64,000 bases of DNA from Dentipellis sp. KUC8613 (GCA_002286715.1 NSJX01000010.1:312656-376655); one strand, 5' to 3'; shown: positions 12,483 through 24,376, counted from the stretch's first letter. A program made the numbers and translations. The notes: generated from the letters alone by a model not told the origin.

Positions 12483-14549
12483 TTATTTCTCGCTCGTGCC
12501 ATTGGCGGTGTCGGTACGACGAGCCCAGTGGCCCTGCATCGGGCAGCCCATCATATCGCCCGCGCTGCGTATGACGGCCGCATGTCCATCTGCACACAGC
12601 GCATTCGTCCGTGAGCAAAATACAAAACCTCGACCCAATTCAAGGCCACAAGAAATTAAAGGACGCACCGTTCTCGAATCGCAGAGGTCCCTACAAGCGC
12701 AAGTAGAAGCGAGATGGGTCAGACGCGGCATAGACGCGAAAAAAAAAATAGAACGGACCAGCTCTTCGATGCGGAATCCCTGCGGTATATACTTCGGCGC
12801 GGGCACGTCCTCCGCCTTGATGATACTAACCGCAACCAGCGCCCGCTCGAGCACCCAGCCGAGGCCAGTCGCTTCGGGTTTGTACCACGGCTTCGCGGAG
12901 TACCTGCATGCACGACGACGCGAGTCGTATGTCGCGAAGGTCATTGGAAGGTGCGATTATTTATGCTGAACATGCTTACCAGGCGGGGCGTATGCGCGGC
13001 AGCGAGCCGTCCGCCGTGGGAGACGGTAGAGAGGCAGGGATGTAGCGCTTGGGCGTGAAGCGCGGCAGCATGAGGTAGTGTTGCGCGAATGCGGTGAAGA
13101 CGAGCATGTTGTTGACGAAGGCGCGCAAGAGGTACGGTTGTTCTGGCAGCCTGAGATGCGTGGCAGGGTCGTGGGTCAGAGAGGGTTAAGATTGAAGCGA
13201 GGGGGAGAATGGGGACTTACAGCATGGCGACGCGGACGCGTTCTTCGAGTACGCAGATGAAGATGCGCTCTACGAGCGACTTGATCCAGGGCACGGTGGA
13301 GATCTGGTATGTCACTTCGTCTAGCGTATGCGTGGCCAGCTCGTGGTTTGTCTGCGCGGGGACCATGTTGCGTTCTTCGTATGCCTGCATTATGACAAAA
13401 TGAAACGAATGAGTGGACCAATAGAAAAATATGGAAGGTGGGGGCGTGAGATACCTTTGACCATACAATGAGTTCCTCGATGGTGTCCGGGATGTCCTTG
13501 ATGTTCATCAAGTCGCCGACCTCCCTCCAGAGAACGAGCCGCGCTTGGCATTCGAGCTTCGAGAGCTTCCGCCAGCTCCACCTCTCTGCCCAGTACTTCC
13601 CGCGGTAACATTTTTCGCATCAGAATCCACTCTACAGTCGATGTCATGAATGTAGACGCGAGACTCACGATGGGCTCGAGGATGAACAGAGCTAGCGTGT
13701 ACAGATAGTCGTCATTGCTCTACAAACCACACTCAACGATGAGTCCTAGTTCTTTGAATTCGAGGCATAGAGCAAAGAAAGATGTACGGACGATCTTGTA
13801 CTTTTGATGCAGCCAGTTCACCCGCGCCATAGACAGGAACGCGCGGGGGTCCACCTCAGCTGCATCAACAGGTTTGCCGTTCTTCTCATCCTCAGACGTT
13901 GGGTACTTGAACATAGGGCAGTTCGACCAGATCGCTGCGAGCGCCAGCGTCATTGTGCGACGTCACCGTGACCAAATCCGAACATGACATGAAACATGAG
14001 AGCACGTCGACAAGGCGGCAACTCGACGATGACGCACCAATCATGATTCCCGTCTGCAAACGCGACACGCGATACCAGTACATGGTGTTCAGTTTCAATT
14101 CGCGTGTAGGCGCGGTAGAGCTTGGACACTCACGTCGGCGTAGCGCTTCGACACGGACTCCGCCGTGCCCAACTCGCCCGTCTTCACCAAGAGCCCCGAA
14201 ATCGTCGGCTGCGCAAAGCCCAACCGGTCAGCAACCCATCCGCCGCGACGCACGACCGTCCACAACGCCAATCCCGCAGCGAGCAACGAGCACTCACAAT
14301 CCCATACGTCTTAAACAGCGCCAGCGCGATCGAGTACCACACGATTGTCGGCATGTCCCACTCGGCCGACAGCTTCATGATCTCCTGCGCCTCCGTGGGC
14401 GTGAGGCTGTCCATCCTGCCCGCGTACTTCCGGTGTATGCTGTTGTACTGGCGCCAGCGCAGGAGGCGCACGAGCAGCAGGTAGCCGAGGCCGGCGGTGG
14501 GGAGGCCCCACCAGGGCAGAGCGTGCGCGAGAGATCCAGGGAGAGGCAT
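12483..14549 (-). CDS. mpaB-like (DUF2236) ER-bound oxygenase
   Basis: Eleven exons (14549-14298, 14208-14134, 14053-14038, 13934-13792, 13719-13669, 13595-13455, 13384-13221, 13150-12980, 12903-12759, 12690-12669, 12589-12483) give 428 residues, with all phases consistent. The order of motifs matches the fungal mpaB/B' family: an N-terminal membrane segment near 12-28, RKYAGRMDSLTPTEAQEIM, LALFKTYGIPTISGLL, VSKRYADT, ARVNWLHQKYKISNDDYLYT, LFILEPI, WREVGDLMNIKDIPDT, NHELATHTLDEV, KYIPQGFRIEEL and a C-terminal GCPMQGHW. In mycophenolic acid biosynthesis MpaB' cleaves a prenyl chain oxidatively, and related Lcp-type proteins bind haem; His157 in NWLH is a candidate conserved ligand. The substrate here is unknown. 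Two exons are only 16 and 22 nt, so automatic prediction may fail. Confidence 0.85.
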
Positions 14550-15612
14550 AGCAGGGGATCCGGAAGTTGAATGCAGCTATGTCGGAGGGGTGTGGGGTCG
14601 CTGTTCGCTTGTTGTTGGTCGCTAGTGGCGTCTACACCGGTGGGCACGGGTGCTGTGGCAGTCGAACAGTCCAGAGCAGCAGCAAGCGCCTCGTCCACTC
14701 GTCTTCTTATACACGCAGCGGCGCCGGGATGGGCGATCCTTCCGCGAGGGCCTACTTACATACAAGGCTGGCCAGGTACTAGTCACCTCGAGAGTGCACA
14801 GGATAGATCATAGTGTTGCGGTACGCCTGGAAGCTAAGCGTGCTGCCCTGGTTCAAAAAGCGTGTCGATCATGGGAGGGAAATGGACGATTGGCTCTGCC
14901 TGCCGTTCAAGCGCTGTGTTACCGAAATTGTATGGATATGATAGGCCGGGGTCCGAGGCCACTAGTAAAGAATGGCGATGCAGATACTGCGAACACGAGC
15001 CGCTGCGGCCGTGGCTTCATTGCAGGACGGTGAAAGGTGGATCATTTGCAATAGGACGCTGCTTACAGGCTGCCAAGTACTTGATACCGCGGCACCATGG
15101 ACGTTGAACGCGTTGATGAGGCTGATACTTCAGACATACAGTGACGATCTCTCCTCCAAGTTCAACGTTCAACCTCAGTGACAAGCACTGTTTGTCGTCT
15201 ATTCTCGGGGTTGGTGTGATGCCTTGTCTAACCAGCTGGAGTCGCTGCCAGAGGCGGTGGAAGCCAGAGGCTGATATTTTTTCGATAAGTGGCACATATG
15301 GCCTGGTGAGCGTCCCGCACGGCCTCTTAACGAGACTAGCTCGATAGCAACGTCTGAGGCCAATCGACATGGAGGTTGGGGAGGGTAATACTACGCTGAA
15401 AATCCGCAGATTTCAAAGTTTGTCACATGTAGTAAGAGAATGCATATGGGAATTGGTGCTCGCACTACTACGATTATAACCTATGGAGTAAAAGTGTAAA
15501 ATCCATCGTTCGACCACAGCGTAAGGAATTTTCCGCGATAACACCAGTCATACTTATAAGACCCCCTACTACAAGGAACTCTCATCATCTAGAACAAAAA
15601 AAAACTATGTTT
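14550..15612. other. Promoter-side region of the mpaB-like gene
   Basis: This 1.06 kb holds no supportable gene. It should carry the promoter of the minus-strand oxygenase and the downstream flank of the tRNA gene. An A9 run at 15596-15604, a T run on the minus strand, is the likely Pol III terminator of that tRNA. Confidence 0.5.
15596..15604 (-). terminator. Pol III T-run terminator of tRNA-Leu
   Basis: Nine consecutive T on the minus strand begin 8 nt downstream of the tRNA-Leu 3' end, as expected for RNA polymerase III termination. Confidence 0.75.
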
Positions 15613-15706
15613 GGTAGCGGCGAGGTTCGAACTCGCGCGGACTCGCGCCCATTGGGAATCAAGATAACTTAAATCCAACGCCTTAGACCAACTCGGCCAC
15701 GCTACC
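15613..15706 (-). tRNA. tRNA-Leu, probably UAA anticodon, with a short intron
   Basis: On the minus strand the 7-bp acceptor GGTAGCG pairs with CGCTACC. The A-box region is TGGCCGAGTTGG. The T arm is GCGAG-TTCGAAC-CTCGC and a long variable arm marks a class II tRNA. The anticodon region reads TTGGA-TTTAAG, then about ten extra bases before CCCAA, which fits anticodon TAA with an intron after position 37. One pair at the base of the anticodon loop (A-C) is mismatched, so the exact intron ends are uncertain. A T9 run follows 8 nt after the 3' end. Confidence 0.85.
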
Positions 15707-16063
15707 TCGATCGCATTTGCTCTTATTCAGACATGAATCATTTTCAGGCTCGCAGGCCGCGTCCCGTGGTTAACTTCATGTAACAGTCGTCAATCTCAAC
15801 CCTGATGAGATCAGAAGGATACGGTCTGCCTGGGTAAAGTGCGGCCTCTCGACAGGTCATAAGAAGGCAGGAAGAGTCAGTCGTCCTGGATCTATACCAG
15901 GGTCGTCTGCACAAGCTCAATGTGGACATAAGTAATCATGATGTACGGAACAGAATCTGGACCATAAGCTTTGAGCCATCTTCACGATGTCAGAAGCAAA
16001 CCATCTTACAAGTTATAGGAATACAGCGACAAACATCCGTTAAAACCCAAAGCCAAAAGAACC
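15707..16063. other. Spacer between TAF11 and tRNA-Leu
   Basis: About 360 bp lie between the TAF11 stop codon and the tRNA 5' end. I see only short open frames without signature; it should include the TAF11 3' UTR and tRNA upstream sequence. Confidence 0.5.
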
Positions 16064-17094
16064 TCATCTCACAAAAAGACGCTTGGCCCGCAGCGGCCTG
16101 GCAGCACCCACGCGCCCTGTCTCCTGCTGATACATCCGATATGCTTCTCGAAGGTGGTCGGGTGATAGTGGGCCAGTGTCGCCACGGCGGGCTTGTACTG
16201 CGCGAGCTGAACAAGAGCACTGCGTTCAGCAGGCGGCACGTATTGTGGATGGACGTAGACATACCTTTCTCGACAATCTCACCAACGAAAACCTTCGAGA
16301 AACCCGCCACGACCTGCGCCACTGGCTGCGAGACTTGATGTCCTAGTGTCTGTTGTATGACCTGCAGGCGTGGCGTCCTCAGCTCTAAACGAATCCGCAT
16401 TCACAAACCACGACAGTGTGCTCACCTTGCGGACTGCTTGCTTCGGCAGCGCATGCCGCCTATACGCCTCGAAGCGCTCGTACTGTTCGGGGGTGAAGTT
16501 GTCCATAAGAACTCTGCAGCATCAGGGGTCAGCAGTGACACACTACTTATATATCGCACAGCCCAAAGCGCAACAAGGAAAAGGAAACAAAGACGATCCG
16601 TACTTCAAGTTATCCTTCGACTGACTCTGCCATGACAACTGCGCGGAGTAATCGTCATCAGCCATCGCTGGCAGCATATCGTCCTCCGCATCCGCATCCT
16701 CCTCCGCCCCGGCACCAGAAACACCAACGACGCTCGGCCGTTGTGTGCCTACAGTCGAGCCGGGTGTCGGCTGCCCGACGGGTATGATGACGCCGGCAAT
16801 GTCGTCGTCCACGTCAGTAGAGGTGGAAGGGCCGGGCTCGCCAGTAGCGGGTGTCGCAGGGGCTGTCCACTGTAGAGGCGTCGCGCGGCTTGTGCTCGGG
16901 CCTGGCGTTACGGGCACCTGAAACTGCACATGCGGCGTCTCGCCGGCAGAGCCGAGAAGCGTTCCTCGGGGCTTGCGGCCGCGTTTTGCGCCTGGTTGGC
17001 CCCGCCCGCGCCCACGAGGTGTCGGTGTGCCGGGGTTGGCTGAGATGAAGGTGCGTTCGGGCGCGGGGAATGTTGTGAATGGCGAGGAGGTCAT
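16064..17094 (-). CDS. TAF11: TFIID subunit TAF11
   Basis: Four exons (17094-16604, 16513-16426, 16361-16265, 16206-16064) give 272 residues. The C-terminal 105 residues are a textbook TAFII28 histone-fold domain: [27 protein letters not shown], then [40 protein letters not shown] and [12 protein letters not shown]11 pairs with TAF13 in TFIID and contacts TBP and TFIIA, and so acts in RNA polymerase II pre-initiation complex assembly in the nucleus. The N-terminal 163 residues are Pro/Gly/Thr-rich with an AT-hook-like [18 protein letters not shown] segment and an acidic stretch, and are probably disordered. It is divergent from the C2H2 gene starting at 17397. The identity is secure from the histone fold; the length of the disordered N-terminus depends on the chosen ATG. 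Confidence 0.93.
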
Positions 17095-17396
17095 GGTATC
17101 TAGAGCAGGTATGCGCGCTGTAAGAAATTTGAAGTGTGAGCCAAGCTAGTCGTGGTGCAAGTCGTGGAAGATGTGTATGAGGAAAGGAGGAGACGCGCGA
17201 CGCGGGGACTCGACGGGCGCCTATAGCCACGTGGATCCCGCCGTCGGTCACTGACGTGAATCTTGTGAAGCGCCCGATGCTTTCCCAACATTCACGGCGT
17301 TCTGCTTTGTTGTCGAACCCTTCAATTGTGGTGGCTTGAACGCAACCTACTCAACATTCCTGGTATACACTCTCGTCGACTTCCGCAAGAGTGCCC
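17095..17396. promoter_or_regulatory. Shared divergent promoter of TAF11 and the Iec1-like gene
   Basis: The start codons of two divergently transcribed nuclear genes lie only 302 bp apart, so this interval must carry both core promoters. I see no clear TATA box on either side. Confidence 0.6.
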
Positions 17397-18625
17397 ATGG
17401 CGCGCAGCATCTACAGCTTGTCCCCATCTCCCGGGCCTGGCCCGCTCTCCCCGACGTTCAGCGACACATCAAACGAGGACGACGTACACGTCATAGGCGA
17501 GGATGGCGATTATCTGCAATCGAGCTCAAGACCATCCTCTCCGGCTGTAATCGAGGCTCCTGATCCCAATGACGAGGACACCGTCACCTGTCAATGGGAG
17601 GATTGCGGTATTGTATTCAACCATCTACCCACCCTCATCGAACATATACACAATGGTAGGGTCCTGTTTATTTCTGTAAATAGAACGATATCATAATATG
17701 CCTTTGTTAGATCACATTGGGGTGCACAAGTCCAACTACACTTGCGAATGGGCGACATGTAATCGCCGTGGCCTAGCACAAACCTCTCGTTTTGCCCTGA
17801 TATCCCACATCCGCTCGCACACAGGCGAGAAGCCATTCGTCTGCTCACGACCAGGTACGAAGCCGCGCGTCCACCCTCGCCAATCCCCACTAACCACCCA
17901 GGCTCTCCGTGACCGCACGAAACGCAGAGTGTGATAAGTCCTTCACCCGCTCCGACGCGCTTGCGAAACATATGCGCCTCCAGCACAATATCAGCCCGCC
18001 CCTCCCAGGGCGAGGCGGCAACCGAAAGCGCAAGCGAATAGAAGACGAGGCTTCCGCCGACACGGCTTTCAACACCTTCAAAGTCGAGCCGCACCCGCCC
18101 TTGGAGGCTCCCGTGCGTGGAGAAGGGGACGATGCAGGGCCAGGAGTGAGAGCCGGATCGCCATCCGACGTGCGTCCGCTCAGGACCGGGGACTACTTCG
18201 CGCCCCGCTCGCCGAGCCCCAGTGATACCGACGACGAGACCTTGCCGGCGTACCTCGCGCAGGCAGTGGACCCCGCGACGGGTTTGGTGCTCAAGCGGTC
18301 GCCTGCGATGGTCCGGTATCTCCTGATGAAGGCGAAGCACCGGTTCGTGCTGGAGGAGCACCAGACGCTCATCGAAGAACTGCGTGTGCTGCGCGCGACA
18401 GAGCGGGAGATGCACGAGGCGAAAGATGTTGCTCTAGACGAAGTCTTGCGTACGGAGTTGGGGTATGTTATTGTTGTCCTGACTTGGAGGGCGAGCTACT
18501 GACGACCAATGCTCGTGGTCCACAGGCCGGCTGCAGACCCTCTGATCACGCCGATGGTCTACGAATCATCCGCGGACCCGTATCCGCGTCCCGGAACTTA
18601 TTACACGCCGCAGGGGTACAGGTGA
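17397..18625 (+). CDS. C2H2 zinc-finger protein, Iec1-like (INO80 complex subunit 1)
   Basis: Four exons (17397-17655, 17711-17854, 17928-18462, 18526-18625) give 345 residues. Three clustered C2H2 fingers follow an acidic N-terminus: CQWEDCGIVFNHLPTLIEHI near 65, CEWATCNRRGLAQTSRFAL near 99 leading into ISHIRSHTGEKPF, and CSRPECDKSFTRSDALAKHM near 132. A basic segment GNRKRKR follows. The C-terminal part contains VLKRSPAMVRYLLMKAKHRF and a helical, charged stretch. The finger order and the conserved NDHIGVHKSNYTCEW link match the fungal protein known in fission yeast as Iec1, a component of the INO80 chromatin remodeller. A GLI/PacC-like transcription factor is the alternative reading. I am sure of the finger protein and moderately sure of the Iec1 assignment. 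Confidence 0.75.
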
Positions 18626-20305
18626 CGGAAAATGCCTTAGATGCGGTTCTTGCCAGCTATTTATTTATACCATCGAGTTTGCTTTGTTTTGCGATCCCCG
18701 CTCGTTCGTTTGAGTTTGGTTGTTGTACACGTTCTGTATTTCTAGCATAAAAATCAGTTCAAGATGCACGTTTTTGAATACGGCACGACGTATCGTGCTG
18801 GGTGTTCTGTCGTATATATTTGCGCATCGCGGGGCAGCTAATTTGCGTCCGTTGTAAGGTGGAGATGCCCGAATTAGAAGGCGTCAGTTTGAACACTTTA
18901 GGGCAGGCTGTATTGGCGAAGGCGCTGGAGGAAGGCAAAGGTTCTTTGGATACTGGCCACTATATCACTGCGAGCGACGTACCGCTGGAATCACCTTATC
19001 GCATTTCCCCCTCCTTATTCCCCCTACGAAAAACCGCGAAGGAGACCTGTACGAAGGAGCGCATCGCCAGATGTCTCACTTCGCGCGCAGCCCGCGCTAA
19101 CGCATTGTTGTTCGCTATATGCCGCGCAGCCTGGTGCGCACCCCCCAAGGGATCCATGGGGGCATATCGGAGTACTGTGAAAGTGCGTGTTTAGTTCTGC
19201 GGAGACCCTGCGGAGGAGACTGTCTCCTGGTGCTCACATCGCGTAGATCTCCTGATATAATGTCAGAGACCTCTGTTCGCTGTATGCCGCCCCATGCGCC
19301 GCATTCCTCCGGGATTTGGTCCAGGGAATTGCGGGACCTCCTTGTGGTTACAGAAGTGAGTGTCCCATTGTGCTTGATAGGTGCTTGCGAAAGTGGCAGT
19401 GATACGCTTCGACCGAAATGTTGCATGGTCGCACCAGCGGCTAGCGTAACTTTGACTATAGTCAAAGTCGCTGAATGGATAGCTTTTCCTGTCCACCCTA
19501 GCCATCCCCTGTGGGGAAGATATGCTTGCCGGAATCGAGTGCATATACCTGCTGGTGAGTCTACTGGACTTGACTGACCGCATCATCCCGCGCGGGGCCC
19601 CGAGCGTCGCGAAACGTTCAGGACACCCTGACGACGACGAAGCGCCGCCGTGTACTCGAAACACGAAACATGGCATGCATTGTGCTTTCGAGGGCGTGGA
19701 CCAGACATTGTGAGTGTCTTGTGCCTGCGTTCGCGTCCTGCCGGCGGGGCTTTGCTGAATGCCTTCCCGATTAGGACACCCTTGTCCGTGCTTTGCCTGG
19801 GTAAAGCACCGGCGCCCTTGTTAAACCAAGCATGGGCCTTGTTCCATCAGCGGGATTATCAAATGTAATGTGCAGGTAGAGACGACCTCGTCGGGTCGAC
19901 CTACCTGCGAGGCAAGCTCGAAGAGCGACTGCATGGACATCGCTGCGGGACGATGTTGCTTGACTTCATGCTATAACAGAAGACACGTAAAGTATCTTGT
20001 ATGTCTGACGCGCGCCGTTATCAGATGCAAGACGATCTTAGACAGAGCGGCGGCGCGCGCTTAATGCGTCGACAATAGAGGAGCGGGGTTGAATTCGGGC
20101 TATTATATTAATAAGCGCCGCACTTCGCTTTGACCTTCCTCTCTTCCACATAACAACCGTCTGCTCTCTCTCTGCTCCGCCACCTAACTCACTTTCCTCC
20201 CCCCATCGTCTGCCGTCCCCCAAGTGATCCCCTCACTTTCGACTGCACTCTATCTTCCCATAACAACAACTAAACCCTCTTACACTCTATTCAACGCATC
20301 TAACG
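18626..20305. other. Intergenic region, no supported gene
   Basis: This 1.7 kb between two plus-strand genes contains short open frames without family resemblance. The last 150 bp are pyrimidine-rich (CTCTCT tracts near 20130-20240), typical of a fungal core promoter for the gene starting at 20306. Confidence 0.5.
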
Positions 20306-23300
20306 ATGGCTCGAGGCAAAGGATCGGGTGGCACGCCTCCCCCCAGCGCGGATCGTCGTCAGCATCGCGTCTCCTTCGCCGAGTTCGAGTCGGGCGATGG
20401 ACCCACGGTACGTCGCTTTCCTCTCTCTCGACCTCCTCCTCGACTAATCTCCTGCCCTCTTTCCCCTCCCCCCTCGAAGACGCCGAACCAGAGTATCAGT
20501 ACCCACCCCCCAACCCCCGCTGGCGGCATCCTCCGCCGCACCAGCCGGATGCTCCGCTCCTTCGTCGGCCGCAGCGCCTCCAGCCCGGTGAACTCTCCCC
20601 CCGCCCCCATCTCCCGCCTGGGATCCGACAACTTCCGTCACACCCCGCCCCCCACCATCCTCTCACCCCCTCTCGCGACCGAGTCCGACCGCCCGCGCCA
20701 CCGCGCCGAGATCGGCTCGTTCTACTACGGACCCGGCCCGTCGCTCCCCACCACCGCCCGCAACATGCCCACGCCCCGCCGCGCGGCGTCTGCCCCGGTC
20801 TCTACGCCGGCGCCGGCATCCGATAACACCATTCCCGTCGCCGACACGGAGCCCGAGCAACCAAACGGCTCTGCCACCGACAGCCTCGAGCGTGTCGAAG
20901 ACGAAATTGAACTCCAGCTTCAGTACCCTGATAGTGAAGAGGACGAAGAGGACGAAAAGGACGAAGAGGACAAAAAGGACGAAGAGGACAAAAAGGACGA
21001 AGAGGACGTGGAGGACCTGAGGCCTGCTCCGTGGGCTATCAACGACGAGCCTGCGTCCGACGAGGACGCCGACCGCAACAACGACGTCGAAATGGATTAT
21101 GGCACCGACAGCGAGTCATCCGAACTCGAATATCAGACCAATCGTGATAACAATAACAACAACCACAACCACAACCACAACCACAATGACAATCGCGTCC
21201 TCGCGGCCCCGGCCCTCTCGCCGGAGGAGATCCAAATTCAGATCGACCACGAGTACGCGCTCGCTGAGCAGGCCGTGCTGCAGCTGAGGGCCGAGGGAGA
21301 AGGTCTTACTGGACGCTTGAGAGAAGAACGAGTCACCTGGGCGCAGCGTTTCACCGATATGGCCTCAGGCTGGGACGATGTGGCCGATGACATGCGGCAG
21401 GAGCTCACGAGCCTCTTCCCGACGCTCGCAACGCAGATTGTGGGTCCCGACGGCGCCATTCAAAGCCCAGTCTCCGCCGCAAACATCCTTGTGTACGTCT
21501 GCGTTTTTATTCTCGCTTGTGTTCTTTAGAAGTACTGACGATGACCTCTGGTATAGGGCTGCCCATAATATAAGGGCGGCTGATGGCAAAGAGCGCCGTC
21601 GCCAGCATAGCAAGGCCGCCCAGGCGTCCTCCAGCAAGCTTCCTCGCGAGAACACTCCCTCGCCCTCGCCAACGCCCTCCCCCTCTGTGAGGGCCTCGCA
21701 GAACAAAGGCAAAGGCAAAGCCCGCGCGCAGCCGTCTCCCCCGGCAGCGCCTCTCCCTATCGTTGCACCCGTTCCCGTCCCCGCCACCGAAAGGCGGTAC
21801 TCCGCCTCCGACAAGGGCAAGGGCAAGCGCGTCCGCTCGCCAACTCCCCCTCCCGCTGAGCGCCAGGAATCCCCCTCGATTCCTTCTCCCTCTCCCGCGC
21901 CCAAGCGCCCGCGCGTCGACGCCAGCGTCGCTGAGCTGACTGCCTATGCTGCTGCCACAGGGCGCAGCACCGAGGACGTCCCGCCCAGGCTCGCTGGACC
22001 CGTTCTTCGTGGAAGGCAGCTTCAGCGTCAAGGCGCCATGAACCCCATCCCCGCCCCGACAAATGCCCTCGCGGCCGCATCTTCTGTTTCTCAGCCTCAG
22101 CCTCAGCCTGCCACGGCTGGGGCTACTACTCGCGCCCGCCCCCCGCCCCTTACGCGCCAACGCGCCATGGCCAATGTTCTTGAGGCGACAAACGCTCCTA
22201 CGGCCGCTCCCTCTACGTCCCAGTCTCAGCCTACCGCGGCTGGGTCGTCCGCCCGCGCTCGTCCGCCTCCTCTCACGCGTCAAAACGCAATGGCCAACAT
22301 TCTCTCGCCGACAAACGCTCCCGCGGCCGTACCTTCTGTTTCTCAGCCTCAGCCTCAGCCTACCGCTGCTGGCACTACTACTCGTACTCGCCCGGCCCCT
22401 CTTACGCGTCAACACGCCATGGCCAACGTTCTCGCGCCGGAGAATGCTCCCGCAGCCGGTCCTTCCGTTTCCCAGCCTCAGCCTACCGCTGGGACCAGCG
22501 CTCGGGCTCGCCCGCCTCCCCTTACGCGCCAAGGCGCAATGGCCAACGTTTCCGCTTCTACTGCTCAGCCTTCCACCAGCCACGGTGCAGTGTTCAGCGC
22601 GCCCCCGCCGCAGCCTGCGCCTGCGCCTGCTCCCATGTCTCAACCTCAGCCGGCCGCAGCTGGGCCATCTGCCCCTGCTGCCCGCCGAAACCAACTCAAG
22701 CGCGAGCGCGCCGTCTACTTCGACCGGCAGGGTAATGTCGTGGATTCGCCTTACGATGAAGACCTCGATGCTCCTCAGGCCTCGACGTCTGCCCACCCTG
22801 CCTCCACTCAACAGGCGCCGACCCCTGCCTTCAACGTCGACAACTACGGGATTGTTCACTTCAACGACGCGCAGAGCGCCCAGGCAGGGATATGGGAAGA
22901 AGGTGATGAGCAGGTCCGTATCCAGCGCGAGATGGCGCGGACGGCGGGCTTCGACTACCGAGAGAAGGCCAACCAGAAGCTCTACATAGACCTGGAGGTT
23001 TCACTCAGGCACGTCAACCAGCACGAGAACGCGAGGGAGACGGACGACGAGTTGCCCATGGAAATCGAGCCGACCGAGGACATCACGCCTATTGTCGAGA
23101 ACAGGAGGCTCATCTGGCAGTCGGCTCGTGCGTACGACCAGGCGCTTCAGGAGGAGATGGCGCGCAGGTGGGCCGACGTGCGCGAGCGCAGGGCCGCGGG
23201 CGAGGAGTGCCCGGACCCGCAGAGGCCGGCCGACGAGGAGTTGTCCACGGCTTACCAGGCGCTGATCGACGACATGAACGTGGTCGACGACGAGTTGCGC

Positions 23301-23387
23301 GAGGAGGGCCGCCCCCCTACCAATTATTGCCCGGACTTCGGGATGGACCACCTCCAGGATGTTTCGGACTATTTCAAGGATTTCTAA
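20306..23387 (+). CDS. Low-complexity repeat-rich protein of unknown function
   Basis: Three exons (20306-20407, 20480-21492, 21557-23387) give 981 residues. I do not recognise the family. The N-terminal part is basic and Ser/Pro-rich (MARGKGSGGTPPPSADRRQH). Next come a strongly acidic DEEDKK tandem tract near residues 210-235 and an Asn/His run. A helical segment (QIDHEYALAEQAVLQLRAEG) follows. A Ser/Pro/Lys-rich region contains nuclear-localisation-like KGKGKRVRSP and PKRPRVD. Five tandem copies of a roughly 42-residue unit ending RPPPLTRQxAMANVL follow, at 22036-22560. The C-terminal 230 residues are more regular (VYFDRQGNVVDSPYDEDLD, IVHFNDAQSAQAGIWEEGDE, CPDFGMDHLQDVSDYF). The first intron is 72 nt with no in-frame stop, so its retention would add 24 residues. 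It is probably a nuclear protein; that is inference only. Confidence 0.75.
20941..21010 (+). repeat. 18-nt tandem repeat coding for DEEDKK
   Basis: Inside the coding sequence, GACGAAGAGGACAAAAAG-like units are repeated about four times and encode a charged DEEDKK array. It is a likely site of length variation between strains. Confidence 0.85.
22036..22560 (+). repeat. Five tandem ~125-nt coding repeats
   Basis: Units begin at about 22036, 22166, 22289, 22419 and 22538, each containing the codons for (R/L)TRQxAMAN preceded by a Gln/Pro/Ser-rich linker. Spacing of 119-130 nt and divergence between units indicate an expanded but ageing intragenic repeat. Confidence 0.85.
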
Positions 23388-24376
23388 GCGGTATGGGAGT
23401 TTTCGTTCCCCCGCTACCAAACAAAAAACAAAAAATGGATCTGGTCTCGGTTTTGCAGTGATACGTATACGTCTCGGTACTCGCATTGGTTTTTTCTTTC
23501 TTTCTTTCTATCTCTCCTGGATATGTTTCCTACTATCATCTGTCTGCATCGTCTCGGCCATATTTTTTTCTGACAATCATCTGGTTGCATGTTCATACCG
23601 TTGGCTTGTTTATTTCATTCATGGGACCGCCCCCTTCGCTTGTATTATTATTCACTATTGCATATACGGCGCATTGAATATATTTGTCTAACTTGAAAAC
23701 CCTCAGACCTTATCGCGCGTTGTCTCTTATCTCGTCAAGCCCGCACAGACCGACGGTAGCTGCCTCTCTATCTCCAAATATCCAGCGAGCCATATGTGCT
23801 GCATGGGAACGTGCGCCGCCGACGAAGCGCTCGTGGCTCGTGGCCAGGACAGTCGAGTGCCCGGTACCGATTTCCGCAAGCCAAGACAACGAAGATGTCG
23901 AGATGCTCGACGGCTAACGACATGGAAGCACACCGACCACAGCCCACGGAACTGGGACCACCCCAGAAAGCGTGGGACGGGCCAGGTGACCAGGGAGGCA
24001 GCAGCAAGAGCGGCGGGCCCGGGTGCTGAAGACTCTTCGAAGTTTAAATGTAGGCGGGGGAAGATCGACGCTACAGAAGGACCCCTGCGCGACTACTTTG
24101 ACGCTGCTCGGCAAGCGTTCTGAAGGCCTAGAGGTCAGACCTAGGCAAAACAGAAATATAATGGTAACAGGATTGCTTAGAACGGTCCAAGGTACAACAC
24201 ATATTATTAGAGTATTCGCGCACGCTGCCGAGGTGCCCGTGCTTCAGTTATGCCGAGATGAATGTTGCATGAGCAGAGGATAGGGGATTTGATTGTCACG
24301 GCGCCCGCGGGCTGTCGTATATGGATCAACGATTACAAGCTTGTTTTGGAATGTAGATCGTGCGTGAAGTCCACAC
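23388..24376. other. Intergenic region, no supported gene
   Basis: The first 300 bp are T-rich and look like the 3' UTR and polyadenylation region of the repeat-rich gene. The rest shows only short frames without signature. Confidence 0.5.

Noticed and set aside
18802..19194. Open frame of about 130 codons downstream of the Iec1-like gene
   Set aside because: It lacks a proper start context and any family resemblance, and it begins just after the likely polyadenylation region of the gene before it.
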